Source: an uncultured Clostridia bacterium
GTDB lineage: Bacteria; Bacillota; Clostridia; Christensenellales; UBA1242
Direction of reading: 5' to 3'
NCBI GenBank assembly: GCA_944382715.1
Contig: CALWNC010000001.1
Location: 331,435-395,434 of the forward strand
DNA: 64,000 nt
Shown: piece by piece, positions 9,164 to 18,917 of the stretch
Position numbering within the stretch: position 1 is the stretch's first letter
Layout: the number at the start of each line of letters is the position of its first letter
The notes under the pieces: generated by a model
Database searches by the model: none
The model's input: only the letters and a program-made list of their open reading frames with translations
Told to the model about the DNA's origin: nothing
Made by a program: the position numbers and the translations under genes

Positions 9164-9306
9164 AATTTTCTCCAAAATAATTTAAATTTAAAGTTTTTTA
9201 ATTTTTTTTATAAAAATATGCAGTTTTTTAATTGTGCGTTGCTATTTATTTATAGATTTATACCCACAAAAAACAAACTCAGATACACATTTCAAATATT
9301 TATTTA

Positions 9307-9900
9307 CTAATTTGTTTTTGGTTCATCTAAATATGTCGCCATTAAATCTGCAATGTGAGTTAGCGTTGCAAGTGGAAACTTATAGTAAGCAGATGAAAAT
9401 GATAAATCGCCACCTTGAACTCTCTTGTCAAATCCACCCATATGCCAGTTTATCGCAATGGCCTCTTCTCTTGTAAGTCGCATATAACCATTAATGATAT
9501 AAACAGATTTTTCACCATGTCCGTAAGGAAGAGGATCATCAATGGAATAATATGGCTTTTGAACCCACTCACCATTTTCCTTAACATTTCGCATTTCTAT
9601 CTTATAAAAACAACATTTACAAATGTCATGAAATAGTGCCACTATTGTGATAGTTTCAAGATTAACATTTTCATTTCCCCATTCGTTTATGGCAAGTTCT
9701 AGTAGTCTTTTATAAACATTTAACGAGTGTTTGCAAAGTCCTCCTGCTTCTGCCATGTGAAATTTTGAGCTTGCTGGTGCATCAAAAAAATCGGTAGTGA
9801 CTAACCAGTTCATAAGCTCATCTATTCCTTCTCTGTGGATATTATCCTTAACAAGTTTTAAAAATTCTTGCTTGTTATCTTCTTTCTGTTTATCGTCCAT
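9307..9900 (-). CDS. HD-domain hydrolase
   Basis: A 197-residue protein of the HD metal-dependent phosphohydrolase superfamily. His58 (CKHSL), the His91-Asp92 doublet (ALFHDICKCCFY) and a later Asp in THIADLMATYLDE form the usual metal site. It has no output or transmembrane domain, so it is soluble and stands alone. Related stand-alone HD proteins are often uncharacterised nucleotidases, and I cannot assign a substrate. It lies between gltX and the amidase gene without clear coupling. It begins MDDKQKEDNK; I saw no strong ribosome site. Confidence 0.75.
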   Translation of the reverse strand: MDDKQKEDNKQEFLKLVKDNIHREGIDELMNWLVTTDFFDAPASSKFHMAEAGGLCKHSLNVYKRLLELAINEWGNENVNLETITIVALFHDICKCCFYKIEMRNVKENGEWVQKPYYSIDDPLPYGHGEKSVYIINGYMRLTREEAIAINWHMGGFDKRVQGGDLSFSSAYYKFPLATLTHIADLMATYLDEPKTN

Positions 9901-10004
9901 AAATTCATATTATCACATTTTATTTTTAAAGTAAATTGTTTAAAAAAATATTTAAAACTTTAGACAATTAACTTATGAATATGTTTCGTAATGGGATATT
10001 TAAA

Positions 10005-10036
10005 GCATAAAAAAGCAAAGCTGTGTTTAGCTTTGC
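10005..10036 (-). terminator. Terminator of the amidase gene
   Basis: Perfect 8-bp stem GCAAAGCT (10015-10022) / AGCTTTGC (10029-10036), loop of six, followed on the minus strand by TTTTTTATG. It begins four bases past the amidase stop. Confidence 0.9.
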
Positions 10037-10039
10037 CAT

Positions 10040-10747
10040 TTATTTTATTTGTAAAAACTCAACAATTCCTAGATATATACAGTTAATAATTTTTTCTTGA
10101 TAGGCGTCCGTCAGTAAAAGTTTTTCGTCCTCTTCATTAGATAGAAATCCACACTCAACTATTACTGATGGTGCAGTTGTACATTTAAGCATAAAATAAT
10201 CACCCGGACTTGTTGTTTTGTTGCTGTGCTCTAAATTTTTTAGAAACTGTTTTTGAATATACTCTGCAATTTGCTTACTAGTGTCACTGGTTTTATCATA
10301 AAAAACCTGAGCTCCTCTAAGTTTATGATTTGTATAAGAATTTTGATGCAAGCTTATAACCATATTTGGTCGGACTTTTTTGATTAGTTCTTTCCTAAGT
10401 TCCATATCGCGTTTTTTAAATGCCTTTCCTGCTCCGTCTGCAAGGCTTGCATCGGTTTCTCTAGTCATTACGACATTTATACCTGCATCTTCTAACTTAT
10501 TCTTTAAAAGTTTTGACATTTTAAGATTAAGTTCATCTTCGTGAACTTTTGTCTTATAACCAATTGAACCCGGATCCGTGCCTCCATGTCCCGGATCAAT
10601 AACTACAGTATAATTTCTACTTGGTACCGTGTCGGTTGGTGTTGGGTTTTCCAATGCAAAAGCTATTTTACTTTGATAGTTATAAAAAATGCAAACCATA
10701 AGTAATGATAACAAAAAAATACTTAATTTGTTTATATATGTCTTCAT
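10040..10747 (-). CDS. cwlD: N-acetylmuramoyl-L-alanine amidase, CwlD-like
   Basis: Zinc-dependent Amidase_3 enzyme that cuts the peptide side chain from muramic acid. A signal-anchor hydrophobic segment spans about 8-22. Catalytic motifs are DPGHGG (His54), Glu70 (VHEDELNL), SLHQNS (His134) and VIVECGFLSN (Glu198). The 235 residues match CwlD, which helps make muramic-lactam in the spore cortex, and no SH3 or other wall-binding domain is attached. With sigH nearby this hints at sporulation, although a vegetative amidase is possible. It has its own strong terminator. Confidence 0.82.
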   Translation of the reverse strand: MKTYINKLSIFLLSLLMVCIFYNYQSKIAFALENPTPTDTVPSRNYTVVIDPGHGGTDPGSIGYKTKVHEDELNLKMSKLLKNKLEDAGINVVMTRETDASLADGAGKAFKKRDMELRKELIKKVRPNMVISLHQNSYTNHKLRGAQVFYDKTSDTSKQIAEYIQKQFLKNLEHSNKTTSPGDYFMLKCTTAPSVIVECGFLSNEEDEKLLLTDAYQEKIINCIYLGIVEFLQIK

Positions 10748-10844
10748 ATTTCTTAGGTTGGCACTTTTATTGATTTTTATGCAATATTTTGGAAGATTTT
10801 GTTTCCCGTGGAACTTTTTATTTTTTAGTCGAAAGTAATTAAGC

Positions 10845-11810
10845 TTAGTTATTCATTTCATTAGTAGTTTCTGGATTTGTATGAACCAAACAATGTTTTA
10901 CGGTATCAATCTCACTTTCAATTTTATCATGCACCTTTTGTGCTATCTCATGAGACTCGAAAAGACTGATTCTCCCATCACAGGCAATTTCAACATCAAT
11001 ATAAACCATACTCCCAAAAAGTCTAGTCCTGAGTGAATCAATTCTCTCCACACCTTCAACGGATAACACAATTTCTTTAATTTTCTCTTGAATAGATTCT
11101 GGTGCAGATGTGTCCGTAACTTTTTTGACAGAGTCCATAAAAATGTCTATGGCAACTTTTAAAATAACAATACAAATTACAATTCCAGCCAAAACATCTA
11201 AGATACTTACCCCAAGCATTGCCCCCAAAATTCCAACAAAACTTCCAATAGACGAAAGCGAATCGGATAAGTGATGCCACGCATCAGCTTTAAGTGCACC
11301 TGAATTTATTTTTTTAGCGACAATTCTTGTAACAATAAATAAAATTAGTTGCATTAAAATTGAAACAACTGCCGCAATTAATGCAATTAGTTTAGGGACC
11401 TCTTTTGTTAGATATTCGCCTGAGATTAAGCTTGAAACTGCGTCATAGCCAATTAAAAGTCCAACATCAAAAAGAACAAATGCTAAAATTAGTGCAGTGA
11501 TACATTCAAATCTATCGTGACCATATGGGTGGCTTCTATCGGCTTTTTTTGCAGAGATTTTTACTCCTATTATTACAACCACTGTCGTAAGTACATCGGA
11601 TATTGAGTGCACCGAATCTGCCACCATAGCATAAGATTTTCCAACAATGCCAGCAACCAATTTAAAAACGGACAAAATGACATTTGACAAGATTGCAAGC
11701 ATTGACACCCTAACTGCCGTTTTTTCATTTTGCTTTAACTTTCTAAATCTATGTTCATCATTTTTATCATCAACAATTTCCGTAGAAATCGGCAAATATT
11801 TTTTCTTCAT
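10845..11810 (-). CDS. Cation diffusion facilitator (CDF) metal exporter
   Basis: A proton-coupled divalent metal (Zn/Mn/Fe-type) exporter of the inner membrane. Several transmembrane helices carry the metal-site motifs ADSVHSISDV and ADAWHHLSD, plus the GHDRFE loop. A cytoplasmic C-terminal domain (about 225-310) is typical of CDF dimers. An ATG ten codons upstream (11840) has no ribosome site, whereas the ATG at 11810 follows AGGTGAAAGAT, so I prefer the 321-residue form. The HxxxD-type metal ligands are present. Substrate choice cannot be read from the sequence. Confidence 0.88.
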   Translation of the reverse strand: MKKKYLPISTEIVDDKNDEHRFRKLKQNEKTAVRVSMLAILSNVILSVFKLVAGIVGKSYAMVADSVHSISDVLTTVVVIIGVKISAKKADRSHPYGHDRFECITALILAFVLFDVGLLIGYDAVSSLISGEYLTKEVPKLIALIAAVVSILMQLILFIVTRIVAKKINSGALKADAWHHLSDSLSSIGSFVGILGAMLGVSILDVLAGIVICIVILKVAIDIFMDSVKKVTDTSAPESIQEKIKEIVLSVEGVERIDSLRTRLFGSMVYIDVEIACDGRISLFESHEIAQKVHDKIESEIDTVKHCLVHTNPETTNEMNN

Positions 11811-12079
11811 ATCTTTCACCTGAAATTCAGTTTTTTTCATAATGTTATTATATTAATTGTGGTTAATTTTTGTCATTGGTACATTAATTTATTAAAAAAA
11901 TTTACACTAGCACAACTAAAAAATTTAGTGAGCTATAAGTAAAATTATAATTAATAAAAAATTCAAAACTAATTGAAATAGAATTAAATTAATATAAAAC
12001 CACAAATTTTAAGTTTATCTATTTCAAAATTGCAGTTTTTATTTTATATTTTATATCAAAAAAAATAAAGTTTTATATC

Positions 12080-12142
12080 ATTTACTTTAAAAAATACAAG
12101 AGTTTGACATCTATGGTTAATAGATAAATAACTCTTGTATTT
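12080..12142 (-). terminator. Strong terminator of the gpmI operon (11841-12205 gap)
   Basis: A 13-bp perfect outer stem AAATACAAGAGTT (12092-12104) / AACTCTTGTATTT (12130-12142) encloses a second hairpin ATCTAT/ATAGAT. TTTTTT follows on the minus strand. The remaining part of the gap is plain AT-rich sequence. Confidence 0.88.
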
Positions 12143-12205
12143 ATTATATTTAACAAAAAACATTAATTTAAGTAGTTGTTCTTCTTAACCCATCTATAAA
12201 TTATC

Positions 12206-13714
12206 TTACTTTACAATCATAGAATCAACCATTGTGTCTGGTTTCTCAAGTCCAAGAAGTTCAAGAACGGTTGGCGCAACATTTGCTAAACTTCCGTTAG
12301 AGATTAATTTTGCATTTTTGTATCTTTCACTAACCAATATAAATGGAACTGGGTTTGTGGTATGCTGTGTAAGCGCATTACCTTCGTCATCAATCATTTC
12401 TTCACAGTTGCCATGGTCGGCAATAATGATGCACTCTCCACCTATTTTCACTGTTTCTGTCGCAACCTTATAAGCACATTCTTCACAGTAAGCAACTGCC
12501 TCTTTAGCAGCTTCAAAGTCACCAGTATGACCTATCATATCTGGGTTTGAATAGTTTACTAAAATAAAATCATATTTTTTGCTGTCAATGACACTAATTA
12601 AATCTTCGGTAATTTCTGGAGCTCGCATTTTTGGGTGAACGGCAAAGTTTTTATCGTTATAACTTTCAATAACCTTTCTATCTTCTCCCTCATATTGTTT
12701 TTCTATTCCACCATTAAAGAAAAATGTTACATGCGCATACTTTGTGGTTTCTGCTATGTGATATTGTTTCATTCCTGCTTTTGATATTAAATATGCCAAA
12801 TTATCTTCAATGATTTTTGGTGGATAAATAGTGTTTAAATGTGAAAGTTCTTTTGCGTATTCTTGCATTGGAGTCATTAAAAGCTTATCAAATTTTTCTA
12901 CCTTAAATTCATTGAAATTTTCATCAGTGAGCGCAAATGTCATTTCTCTTGCCCTATCCGAACGGTAGTTATAGAAGATTACCGAATCACCATTTTTAAT
13001 TGTTCCATTCTCGTCAATTAACATTGGTTCACAGAATTCATCAGTTATACCTCTATCATAACTTGTTTCAATGGCTGTGATAGAATCATCAAACTTTTCT
13101 CCCTTACCATAAACATAGAGATCATATGCCTTTTCAAGTCTATCATATCTTTTTTCTCTATCCATGGCATAAATTCTTCCACAAATTGTTGCAATGTGAG
13201 CATTTGTCCCAGCAATATATTTTTCAGTTTCTTCCAAAAATTCCTTTCCACTTGTAACTGCAGTATCTCGTCCGTCAGTTATCGCGTGAATGTAAATATT
13301 TTTAATATTGTAGTTTTTTGCACAGTCAAGTATTGCAAACATATGACTAATTTTTGAGTGTACGCCACCATCTGACAAAAGCCCAATTAGGTGCAAATTT
13401 GTACCATTTTCTTCTGCGTACTTTAATGCCTTTACCAAAGCATTATTCTTTTGAAAGTTACCATTTTTAATTTCATTATCAATATGCAACAAATCTTGTT
13501 TAATAACTCTTCCACCACCAATTGTAAGGTGTCCAACTTCACTGTTTCCCATTTGACCCTCAGGAAGCCCTACGGCATTGCCTGATGCCTTGATTAGCGT
13601 ATTTGGATAAGCCATTTTAAGTTTGTCAAGGTTGGGAGTTCCCCCAGCCACAACGGCATTCCCCTTAACCCTATCGGTAATGCCAAAACCATCTAAAATA
13701 CATAATGTAACCAT
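12206..13714 (-). CDS. gpmI: 2,3-bisphosphoglycerate-independent phosphoglycerate mutase
   Basis: Glycolytic enzyme interconverting 3- and 2-phosphoglycerate through a phosphoserine, with two Mn ions. Metal and nucleophile motifs are CILDGFGI (Asp8), QMGNSEVGH (Ser58), the HSKISHM and DGRDT substrate region, and the C-terminal NPDMIGHTG and IADHGNCEEM metal sites. At 502 residues it is close to family length (505-515). The N-terminus is slightly short, but AAGGAG precedes the ATG. It lies 24 bp downstream of the DisA-like gene, so they probably share a transcript. Confidence 0.96.
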   Translation of the reverse strand: MVTLCILDGFGITDRVKGNAVVAGGTPNLDKLKMAYPNTLIKASGNAVGLPEGQMGNSEVGHLTIGGGRVIKQDLLHIDNEIKNGNFQKNNALVKALKYAEENGTNLHLIGLLSDGGVHSKISHMFAILDCAKNYNIKNIYIHAITDGRDTAVTSGKEFLEETEKYIAGTNAHIATICGRIYAMDREKRYDRLEKAYDLYVYGKGEKFDDSITAIETSYDRGITDEFCEPMLIDENGTIKNGDSVIFYNYRSDRAREMTFALTDENFNEFKVEKFDKLLMTPMQEYAKELSHLNTIYPPKIIEDNLAYLISKAGMKQYHIAETTKYAHVTFFFNGGIEKQYEGEDRKVIESYNDKNFAVHPKMRAPEITEDLISVIDSKKYDFILVNYSNPDMIGHTGDFEAAKEAVAYCEECAYKVATETVKIGGECIIIADHGNCEEMIDDEGNALTQHTTNPVPFILVSERYKNAKLISNGSLANVAPTVLELLGLEKPDTMVDSMIVK

Positions 13715-13738
13715 AAAATTTTCTCCTTATTTTTTACT

Positions 13739-15079
13739 CTACAAAATAAAAATAGTTTTTGCTCTAAGTTTATTTCTATCCATTTTAAACCCTTGCATTG
13801 AGCCATCATTAGAAATTTTAATCGAAACCCCGTAGTTTGAAAGTGTTTTTGCGGCGGCAAGTCTACCACCACCCGAACTGCCTGCTTCAATCTTAATGAT
13901 AGCGCCAACGGCAATGATTGTACCATCATAGCCTATCACAGTTGCCCCGTCCATTGCAATCAAATCTTGCCTAAACTTTCTGTCAAGTTCTTGGAACTTT
14001 CTGCCCTTTATAAGCTGTCTAATTGTTGCAGACTTGATACATTTATTTTCCATTAAGAAATTTTCATATGCTGGGGTTTCTTCATTTTCCTTTTCAAAAT
14101 ATGAAAAGAATGATTGGTCTTTTTTTATCTGCTGAATACTGTCAAAACTATCCTTATTTAAAACATCGGCGTCATCAATATGTTTTAAAACATTAATTGA
14201 TTCACTATTATTGACATGCACGATACAACCACCTGTACGGTTAAAGCTCGTATCAAGAGCTGAAAGATAAATTGCCTTTCTCACATCTTCATACTCTCCA
14301 GCGCGCTCAGAAAGTTTATCAACTATTTCTTCATGAGAATAACATACCCAGTTCCCACCACGCTTGGCAAATAATAGACTTTTATCTTTAAAGATTAAGA
14401 GGTCGCCTTCTTCAGTTAAGCAAATTCCAATTTTAGAACCCGTTGAATGAGTGGCAAGTTTAAGTTGATTGTATGGCGCATACAAGTCGTAGTCAATTTG
14501 TTTAACCATACAAATATAGTCAGTTACATAACCATCGCAAGAAATTTCCATAAATGAATTTTTGCCGTCGGTTAAAAGAGCTGAAAAATCTTTTTCTATA
14601 AACTTTGAAATGTGAAGATTTGGGTTTGTCTTAGTGCCAGCCTTTTTTCGTGTAACTATACAGCCAAAACTCATTCGTCTACCCTCATATGTTCGCTGAC
14701 TCCAATAAGTCATTTCATTTAAAAGCAGTCCAAGGGTTTTTGAAGCAGTGTTTGTAAGTGATTTACAAATTGCCTTTTCAATTATCATATTTTCAATGCC
14801 AAGTTTGTATTCTTCAACTACCTTGATGCTATAAATTTTGTTCATTTCGTCAATAATAGACTTAATCAAATGAACCTCAAAATTTTTAAATGGCTGAGCT
14901 CGCTTAACTATAATTCTGTAAGTATCATTTCTAGAAAACTTAATCTTAATTGAGCCAGCATCACCCTGAGCTACGCAGTTATCTCTTGAAGAAGATGGCT
15001 CTTCACCTATAATTTCTGAACCGGTAAAAAGAGGCAGAATATCGTTTTGCAAAAAATTCAAAAACTGTGTTTTCTTCAT
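13739..15079 (-). CDS. Protein with C-terminal DisA/diadenylate-cyclase-like domain
   Basis: 446 residues, no signal peptide. The last ~150 residues resemble a DAC (DisA_N) fold: GGCIVHVNN leads in, then MDGATVIGYDGTIIAVG (DGA at 377-379) and GSSGGGRLAAAKTLS. In true diadenylate cyclases a GTRHRAA loop is expected at the last position; here the RHR is missing and only Arg406 fits. I therefore think of a sensor-type DAC-like domain rather than a c-di-AMP synthase. The first ~290 residues match nothing I know. An upstream role to gpmI is suggested by the 24-bp spacing. The domain call is by eye and moderate. Confidence 0.5.
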   Translation of the reverse strand: MKKTQFLNFLQNDILPLFTGSEIIGEEPSSSRDNCVAQGDAGSIKIKFSRNDTYRIIVKRAQPFKNFEVHLIKSIIDEMNKIYSIKVVEEYKLGIENMIIEKAICKSLTNTASKTLGLLLNEMTYWSQRTYEGRRMSFGCIVTRKKAGTKTNPNLHISKFIEKDFSALLTDGKNSFMEISCDGYVTDYICMVKQIDYDLYAPYNQLKLATHSTGSKIGICLTEEGDLLIFKDKSLLFAKRGGNWVCYSHEEIVDKLSERAGEYEDVRKAIYLSALDTSFNRTGGCIVHVNNSESINVLKHIDDADVLNKDSFDSIQQIKKDQSFFSYFEKENEETPAYENFLMENKCIKSATIRQLIKGRKFQELDRKFRQDLIAMDGATVIGYDGTIIAVGAIIKIEAGSSGGGRLAAAKTLSNYGVSIKISNDGSMQGFKMDRNKLRAKTIFIL

Positions 15080-15221
15080 AAGCTCTCCTCCTCTTGTTTA
15101 CCTTACTATTTTTCTAAAAGACAAAACATGTCATTTTTAATATTATTTTAAACTTTTTTAACAAAAATTGCAATTTTACGCTTAATATATAATATGTTTT
15201 TTAATAAATAACAATTCCCGT

Positions 15222-16142
15222 TCAGTCACATTTTTTAAGGCATTTAAAATATACTTTTTTAAATTTTTGCGTATTTACCTTTATGCAGGTTTTTGTATTT
15301 GGACTTTTATCAAAATCCATAACTAAAACGCCCGTATCAATACTGTCATAATACTTAATTTCGGCAAAAACATCACTAACTTCAAAAAGCTCGGGGTTTG
15401 TAAGATATGCAACTGCACAGCCATCATGAGTAGCAATGCCATTTTTTACATGTCTATCTTTATAGCTTCGATAAATCTTTTCTAAGATTTCGCCAGTATT
15501 ATTGAGATTTTTAGTATCAAAAACATCTTTCCAGTCAAGGTATGCAGTATGTCCCATTTCCATCGGCACAATCATAATATCTACATTTGAGTTTAGCAGT
15601 ACTTCTCCTGCTTCTGGGTCACCACTTACATTAAATTCAGGATATGGCATTTCATTTTCACCAATATCCTCAATTGATCCAGCCATAACGACCACTTTTT
15701 CAATTTTGTCAATGCAGTCAGCGTGCTCAGTAAAAAGCCTAGCAAGATTGGTAGTCGGAGAAATGCATATTATAGTGATTTTTTGTTCACTTTCCATAAT
15801 CGTTTTATACATTTCCTCCACTGCGTCACCCTCGGTTATTTTTCTTGGGTTATTCTTTAATTCAAATCCTCCAAGTCCATTATTTCCATGAGCAGTAAAT
15901 CTTGCCCTTTCTCGCACAAAACATCTCCCGTCACCTACAACAACGGGTATTTCTGGTGCGTGCAAAATTTCAAGCACATTTAATGTGTTTATTGCAGACT
16001 GTCTTGTGTTTACATTCCCAACATCAGTAGTAATAAGTTTTATGTCGAGTTTTTCACTTTTTACTCCTATCATAATTGCAACAGCATCATCTATTCCGGT
16101 ATCACAATTTATTATTACGGGAATTTTCTGTGTTTTTAGCAA
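15222..16142 (-). CDS. Nucleoside hydrolase (inosine/uridine-preferring type)
   Basis: Cleaves the N-glycosidic bond of ribonucleosides using a bound calcium ion. The calcium-site motif is CDTGIDDA (Asp14, Asp18, Asp19). His83 lies in AHGNNGLGG, and the C-terminal pair His239-Asp240 in ATHDGCAVAYL. Length (306) is normal. The start is TTG with AGGGGG nine bases upstream; an ATG start is not available nearby. It is cytoplasmic and probably serves pyrimidine or purine salvage. It sits alone between gaps of ~140 and ~500 bp. Confidence 0.92.
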   Translation of the reverse strand: MLKTQKIPVIINCDTGIDDAVAIMIGVKSEKLDIKLITTDVGNVNTRQSAINTLNVLEILHAPEIPVVVGDGRCFVRERARFTAHGNNGLGGFELKNNPRKITEGDAVEEMYKTIMESEQKITIICISPTTNLARLFTEHADCIDKIEKVVVMAGSIEDIGENEMPYPEFNVSGDPEAGEVLLNSNVDIMIVPMEMGHTAYLDWKDVFDTKNLNNTGEILEKIYRSYKDRHVKNGIATHDGCAVAYLTNPELFEVSDVFAEIKYYDSIDTGVLVMDFDKSPNTKTCIKVNTQKFKKVYFKCLKKCD

Positions 16143-16199
16143 TTTTTTATCCCCCTATTTGCAACATATTTAGTTTACCACACAATTTGTAAAGTGTAT

Positions 16200-16246
16200 A
16201 GTTAAAAAGTCAAAAAATATGGAAAATTTTTATTTCCATATTTTTT
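16200..16246 (-). terminator. Hairpin in the 16143-16644 gap
   Basis: Perfect 14-bp stem AAAAAATATGGAAA (16212-16225) / TTTCCATATTTTTT (16233-16246), usable on either strand. It lies ~400 bp past the CvpA-like gene and just upstream of the nucleoside hydrolase. Nothing else is evident in this 502-bp gap. Confidence 0.6.
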
Positions 16247-16644
16247 TTAATATTTAAAGCATAATTTTTGCCATTTAACTTTATTAAAAATTGTGTTTTT
16301 TGTAAAAATATTTTTTGCTATAATAATATTTTTTACTATTAATATATATTAAATTCAAATTTTTCATAAGTATAAATCAATAAGAAAAATTTTACAAGTG
16401 TTTTAGAAACTTTACTTTTAAAATATTAAAATTTTATTTTTATATCTACTTTAAGATGATTTATTAATTTTAACAAAAATAGAAAAACTAAATCGCAACG
16501 AAATCAAAGAATATAATTTTACAACCCAGCATATTTAATTTAGTATTAACTTTTTATAGGCACATAATACATATTTTTATTAACCTTTAAAAGGTATTTT
16601 AAATCACTTTTTAGTTGTAAAATTAATGTGTCTATTTTTTTAAA

Positions 16645-18873
16645 TTAACTAAATAGTCTAATTAAAACTTCCTTGTCCATCTCAGAGATTGTATTGGAAT
16701 TTTCTATAGCACTTTCAAAAGCATAAGCCACTTCTAAACTTACATTTTGACTAATAAGATTTTGCAATGTTGATGGCTCTTCCCCGTAAACGGCTTCTTC
16801 TATCATAATCATAACTGCATTTGAGCGAGTTAGAGTAATGAGCATTTCTTCTGCCGTTTCTTCATTAATTTGAGTTTGGCTATCTAAGTTTATTAAATCC
16901 ATAATCACTTGACTAGCATTCAAATCTACTTCCTGCGATTCTACATTTCCATTTTCTATAAAGCTTACAAGAATATCAGTCAAAACATTTAAATTATCCG
17001 ATTCCCCAACAAAACATGCAATGATGTCAGTGTCGTTTAGAATTTCAAGTATATTTTGGCTTAATACTTCACTTGTTTGAATTTCTTCAAGTGCTAAAGC
17101 AAGGTCACTAAACTTTATATCAGAGTTTGCAGTTGTGCTACCTGCAAAATTGACAAGCTTTGAGAGCGATGAAAAGGTGTCTTCAAATTTAAAGTCTGAA
17201 TTTTCTGACAAATCCCACTTATCATTAATATATGAAGTGAGCGTGGACTTGACACTATTATCTTCAAAAGAAATTTTATCAGAGTTAATATAATTAATCA
17301 TAAACAACTTAACACTATCGGAAATAATTACTGATTCTCTTGCGATGTCCATTGCCCTGCCGAGTTTGCCAAGATTTTCATTAACCAAGACTGAATTCCC
17401 GTCATCAGAAACATCTAATTCGCCGTAAAGTTCAATAATTTGAGAAACAAATCTCTGTATAATATCTGCCTCGCTTTCATAGCTTTCTACCAAGTATTCT
17501 CTGTCACTATCATAGCTTAAATTCCCATCTCCCACCATTGTATCATATAAAAGTACAATGGAATTATTTAAAATTGCTGGGAGATTATTTTTGAATTCCT
17601 CAGTCGCAAAAAGACAAACAATAACTTCTTTAATAATTGTTTTATCTTCTCCAAGTGCAGAAATTAAACCCGAAGCATTCAAATTAGCTATAAAATTATG
17701 ATCGTTCACTATCTTAACGCCATCAATAATGGTACTTAAATTAAACCTTATTCTTCCTATAGAATTTGTTGCCTTAAAGACTTGCAGTGCGTCTTTAGCA
17801 ATTTCTTTGTACTGCTCTTCTACTGGAAGTGAAATTCCAAAGAATTTGTCGTCATTTATCCATCTGTCTGCAACGACTGGCACTAATTTTTCTACAATAT
17901 TACTAACAAAAACAGATTCAGAAGCCTTATTTACCATACTTAATACGCCGTCTAGTGAATCATTATTCTCTAAGCTGAAAGAATTTTCCTTAAAGGTTTG
18001 TTTATAAAGGTTATAGGTTTCAACTGCAACCACAACTTCATCAGAAAGAGCCACATTTTCGCCTTCAACCTTAACCCTAGTAAGATAATCAAAAAATACA
18101 GAGCCAACATCGTCAAGTCTTGTAAGTCCAAAGATTTTCCCAATAACAGAGCTATCGTACATTTCTTTTATATCTGCATAAACCTTTACATATCCCTCAA
18201 CCTGACCAATCTTTTCATCTTCAGTGTAAAAAAGTTGACCACAAACTAGACTACCAGCACTATAAGCACTTGCTACACGCTCAGTAGAAGGCGTTTCACT
18301 ATCTTGTAAAAATTTATCACAAACATTCATAACGCCAAATATTGGTATTAATATTGCAAAGCAAATAATAAATGTTGTAAGAAATCCCTCAACTGCTCCA
18401 ACAAACCTTAGCCCTATACTGCTAGGAGTTTTTTCTTCTTTATTTTTCTTTGAAACGCATTTCAAAATAATTATTACAATAAAGTAAATAATTAGAGAAA
18501 CAAAAACTATCGAAAAAAATGCTATTAGAAATGAAGCTATGCTAATAATAACGCTAACTAAAGCCTTTGCAAACTCGCCGACCTCGCCCGAAATTAAAGA
18601 AAAATCTTCACCAATACCATTGCCAAGAATGCCCTGAATTTCTTCTTCAAAGTCAATGCTAAAATTGAAAATATTAAGCGTTGTTCCATTTACAAAACTT
18701 CCTGAAAGTGCATTAGAAATAATCGGGGCAAAAATAAGTGAAATCATAAAGGCAAAAAGTACTATTCCAAGCCTAATTAATGACCTGCACCAATTTCTTG
18801 CAAACCCAATAAAAAAACCTGCAAATAGCAAAAACAAACAAACACTAGAAACAATAAAAAATATATTACTCAT
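16645..18873 (-). CDS. Large CvpA-like membrane protein
   Basis: 742 residues. The first ~190 contain four or five hydrophobic helices (about 5-25, 32-52, 101-136, 155-180), with the glycine-rich first helix and loop pattern of the CvpA/colicin V production family. The remaining ~550 residues are soluble, helical, acidic and Ser/Asn/Asp-rich, without cysteines in the last half. They most likely lie outside the membrane. Family members are normally ~160-250 residues, so the long domain is unusual. A second, ordinary CvpA homologue is encoded at 27779-28540. It overlaps no neighbour; the deaminase gene is 44 bp upstream. Function unknown. Confidence 0.55.
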   Translation of the reverse strand: MSNIFFIVSSVCLFLLFAGFFIGFARNWCRSLIRLGIVLFAFMISLIFAPIISNALSGSFVNGTTLNIFNFSIDFEEEIQGILGNGIGEDFSLISGEVGEFAKALVSVIISIASFLIAFFSIVFVSLIIYFIVIIILKCVSKKNKEEKTPSSIGLRFVGAVEGFLTTFIICFAILIPIFGVMNVCDKFLQDSETPSTERVASAYSAGSLVCGQLFYTEDEKIGQVEGYVKVYADIKEMYDSSVIGKIFGLTRLDDVGSVFFDYLTRVKVEGENVALSDEVVVAVETYNLYKQTFKENSFSLENNDSLDGVLSMVNKASESVFVSNIVEKLVPVVADRWINDDKFFGISLPVEEQYKEIAKDALQVFKATNSIGRIRFNLSTIIDGVKIVNDHNFIANLNASGLISALGEDKTIIKEVIVCLFATEEFKNNLPAILNNSIVLLYDTMVGDGNLSYDSDREYLVESYESEADIIQRFVSQIIELYGELDVSDDGNSVLVNENLGKLGRAMDIARESVIISDSVKLFMINYINSDKISFEDNSVKSTLTSYINDKWDLSENSDFKFEDTFSSLSKLVNFAGSTTANSDIKFSDLALALEEIQTSEVLSQNILEILNDTDIIACFVGESDNLNVLTDILVSFIENGNVESQEVDLNASQVIMDLINLDSQTQINEETAEEMLITLTRSNAVMIMIEEAVYGEEPSTLQNLISQNVSLEVAYAFESAIENSNTISEMDKEVLIRLFS

Positions 18874-18917
18874 TTTGTTTCCCCTAATAATTATAAATTT
18901 TCATTTCAAGCTCTAAC

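Noticed and set aside
10800..10815. parS-like TGTTTCCCGTGGAACT
   Set aside because: Three mismatches to the consensus, too weak by itself.
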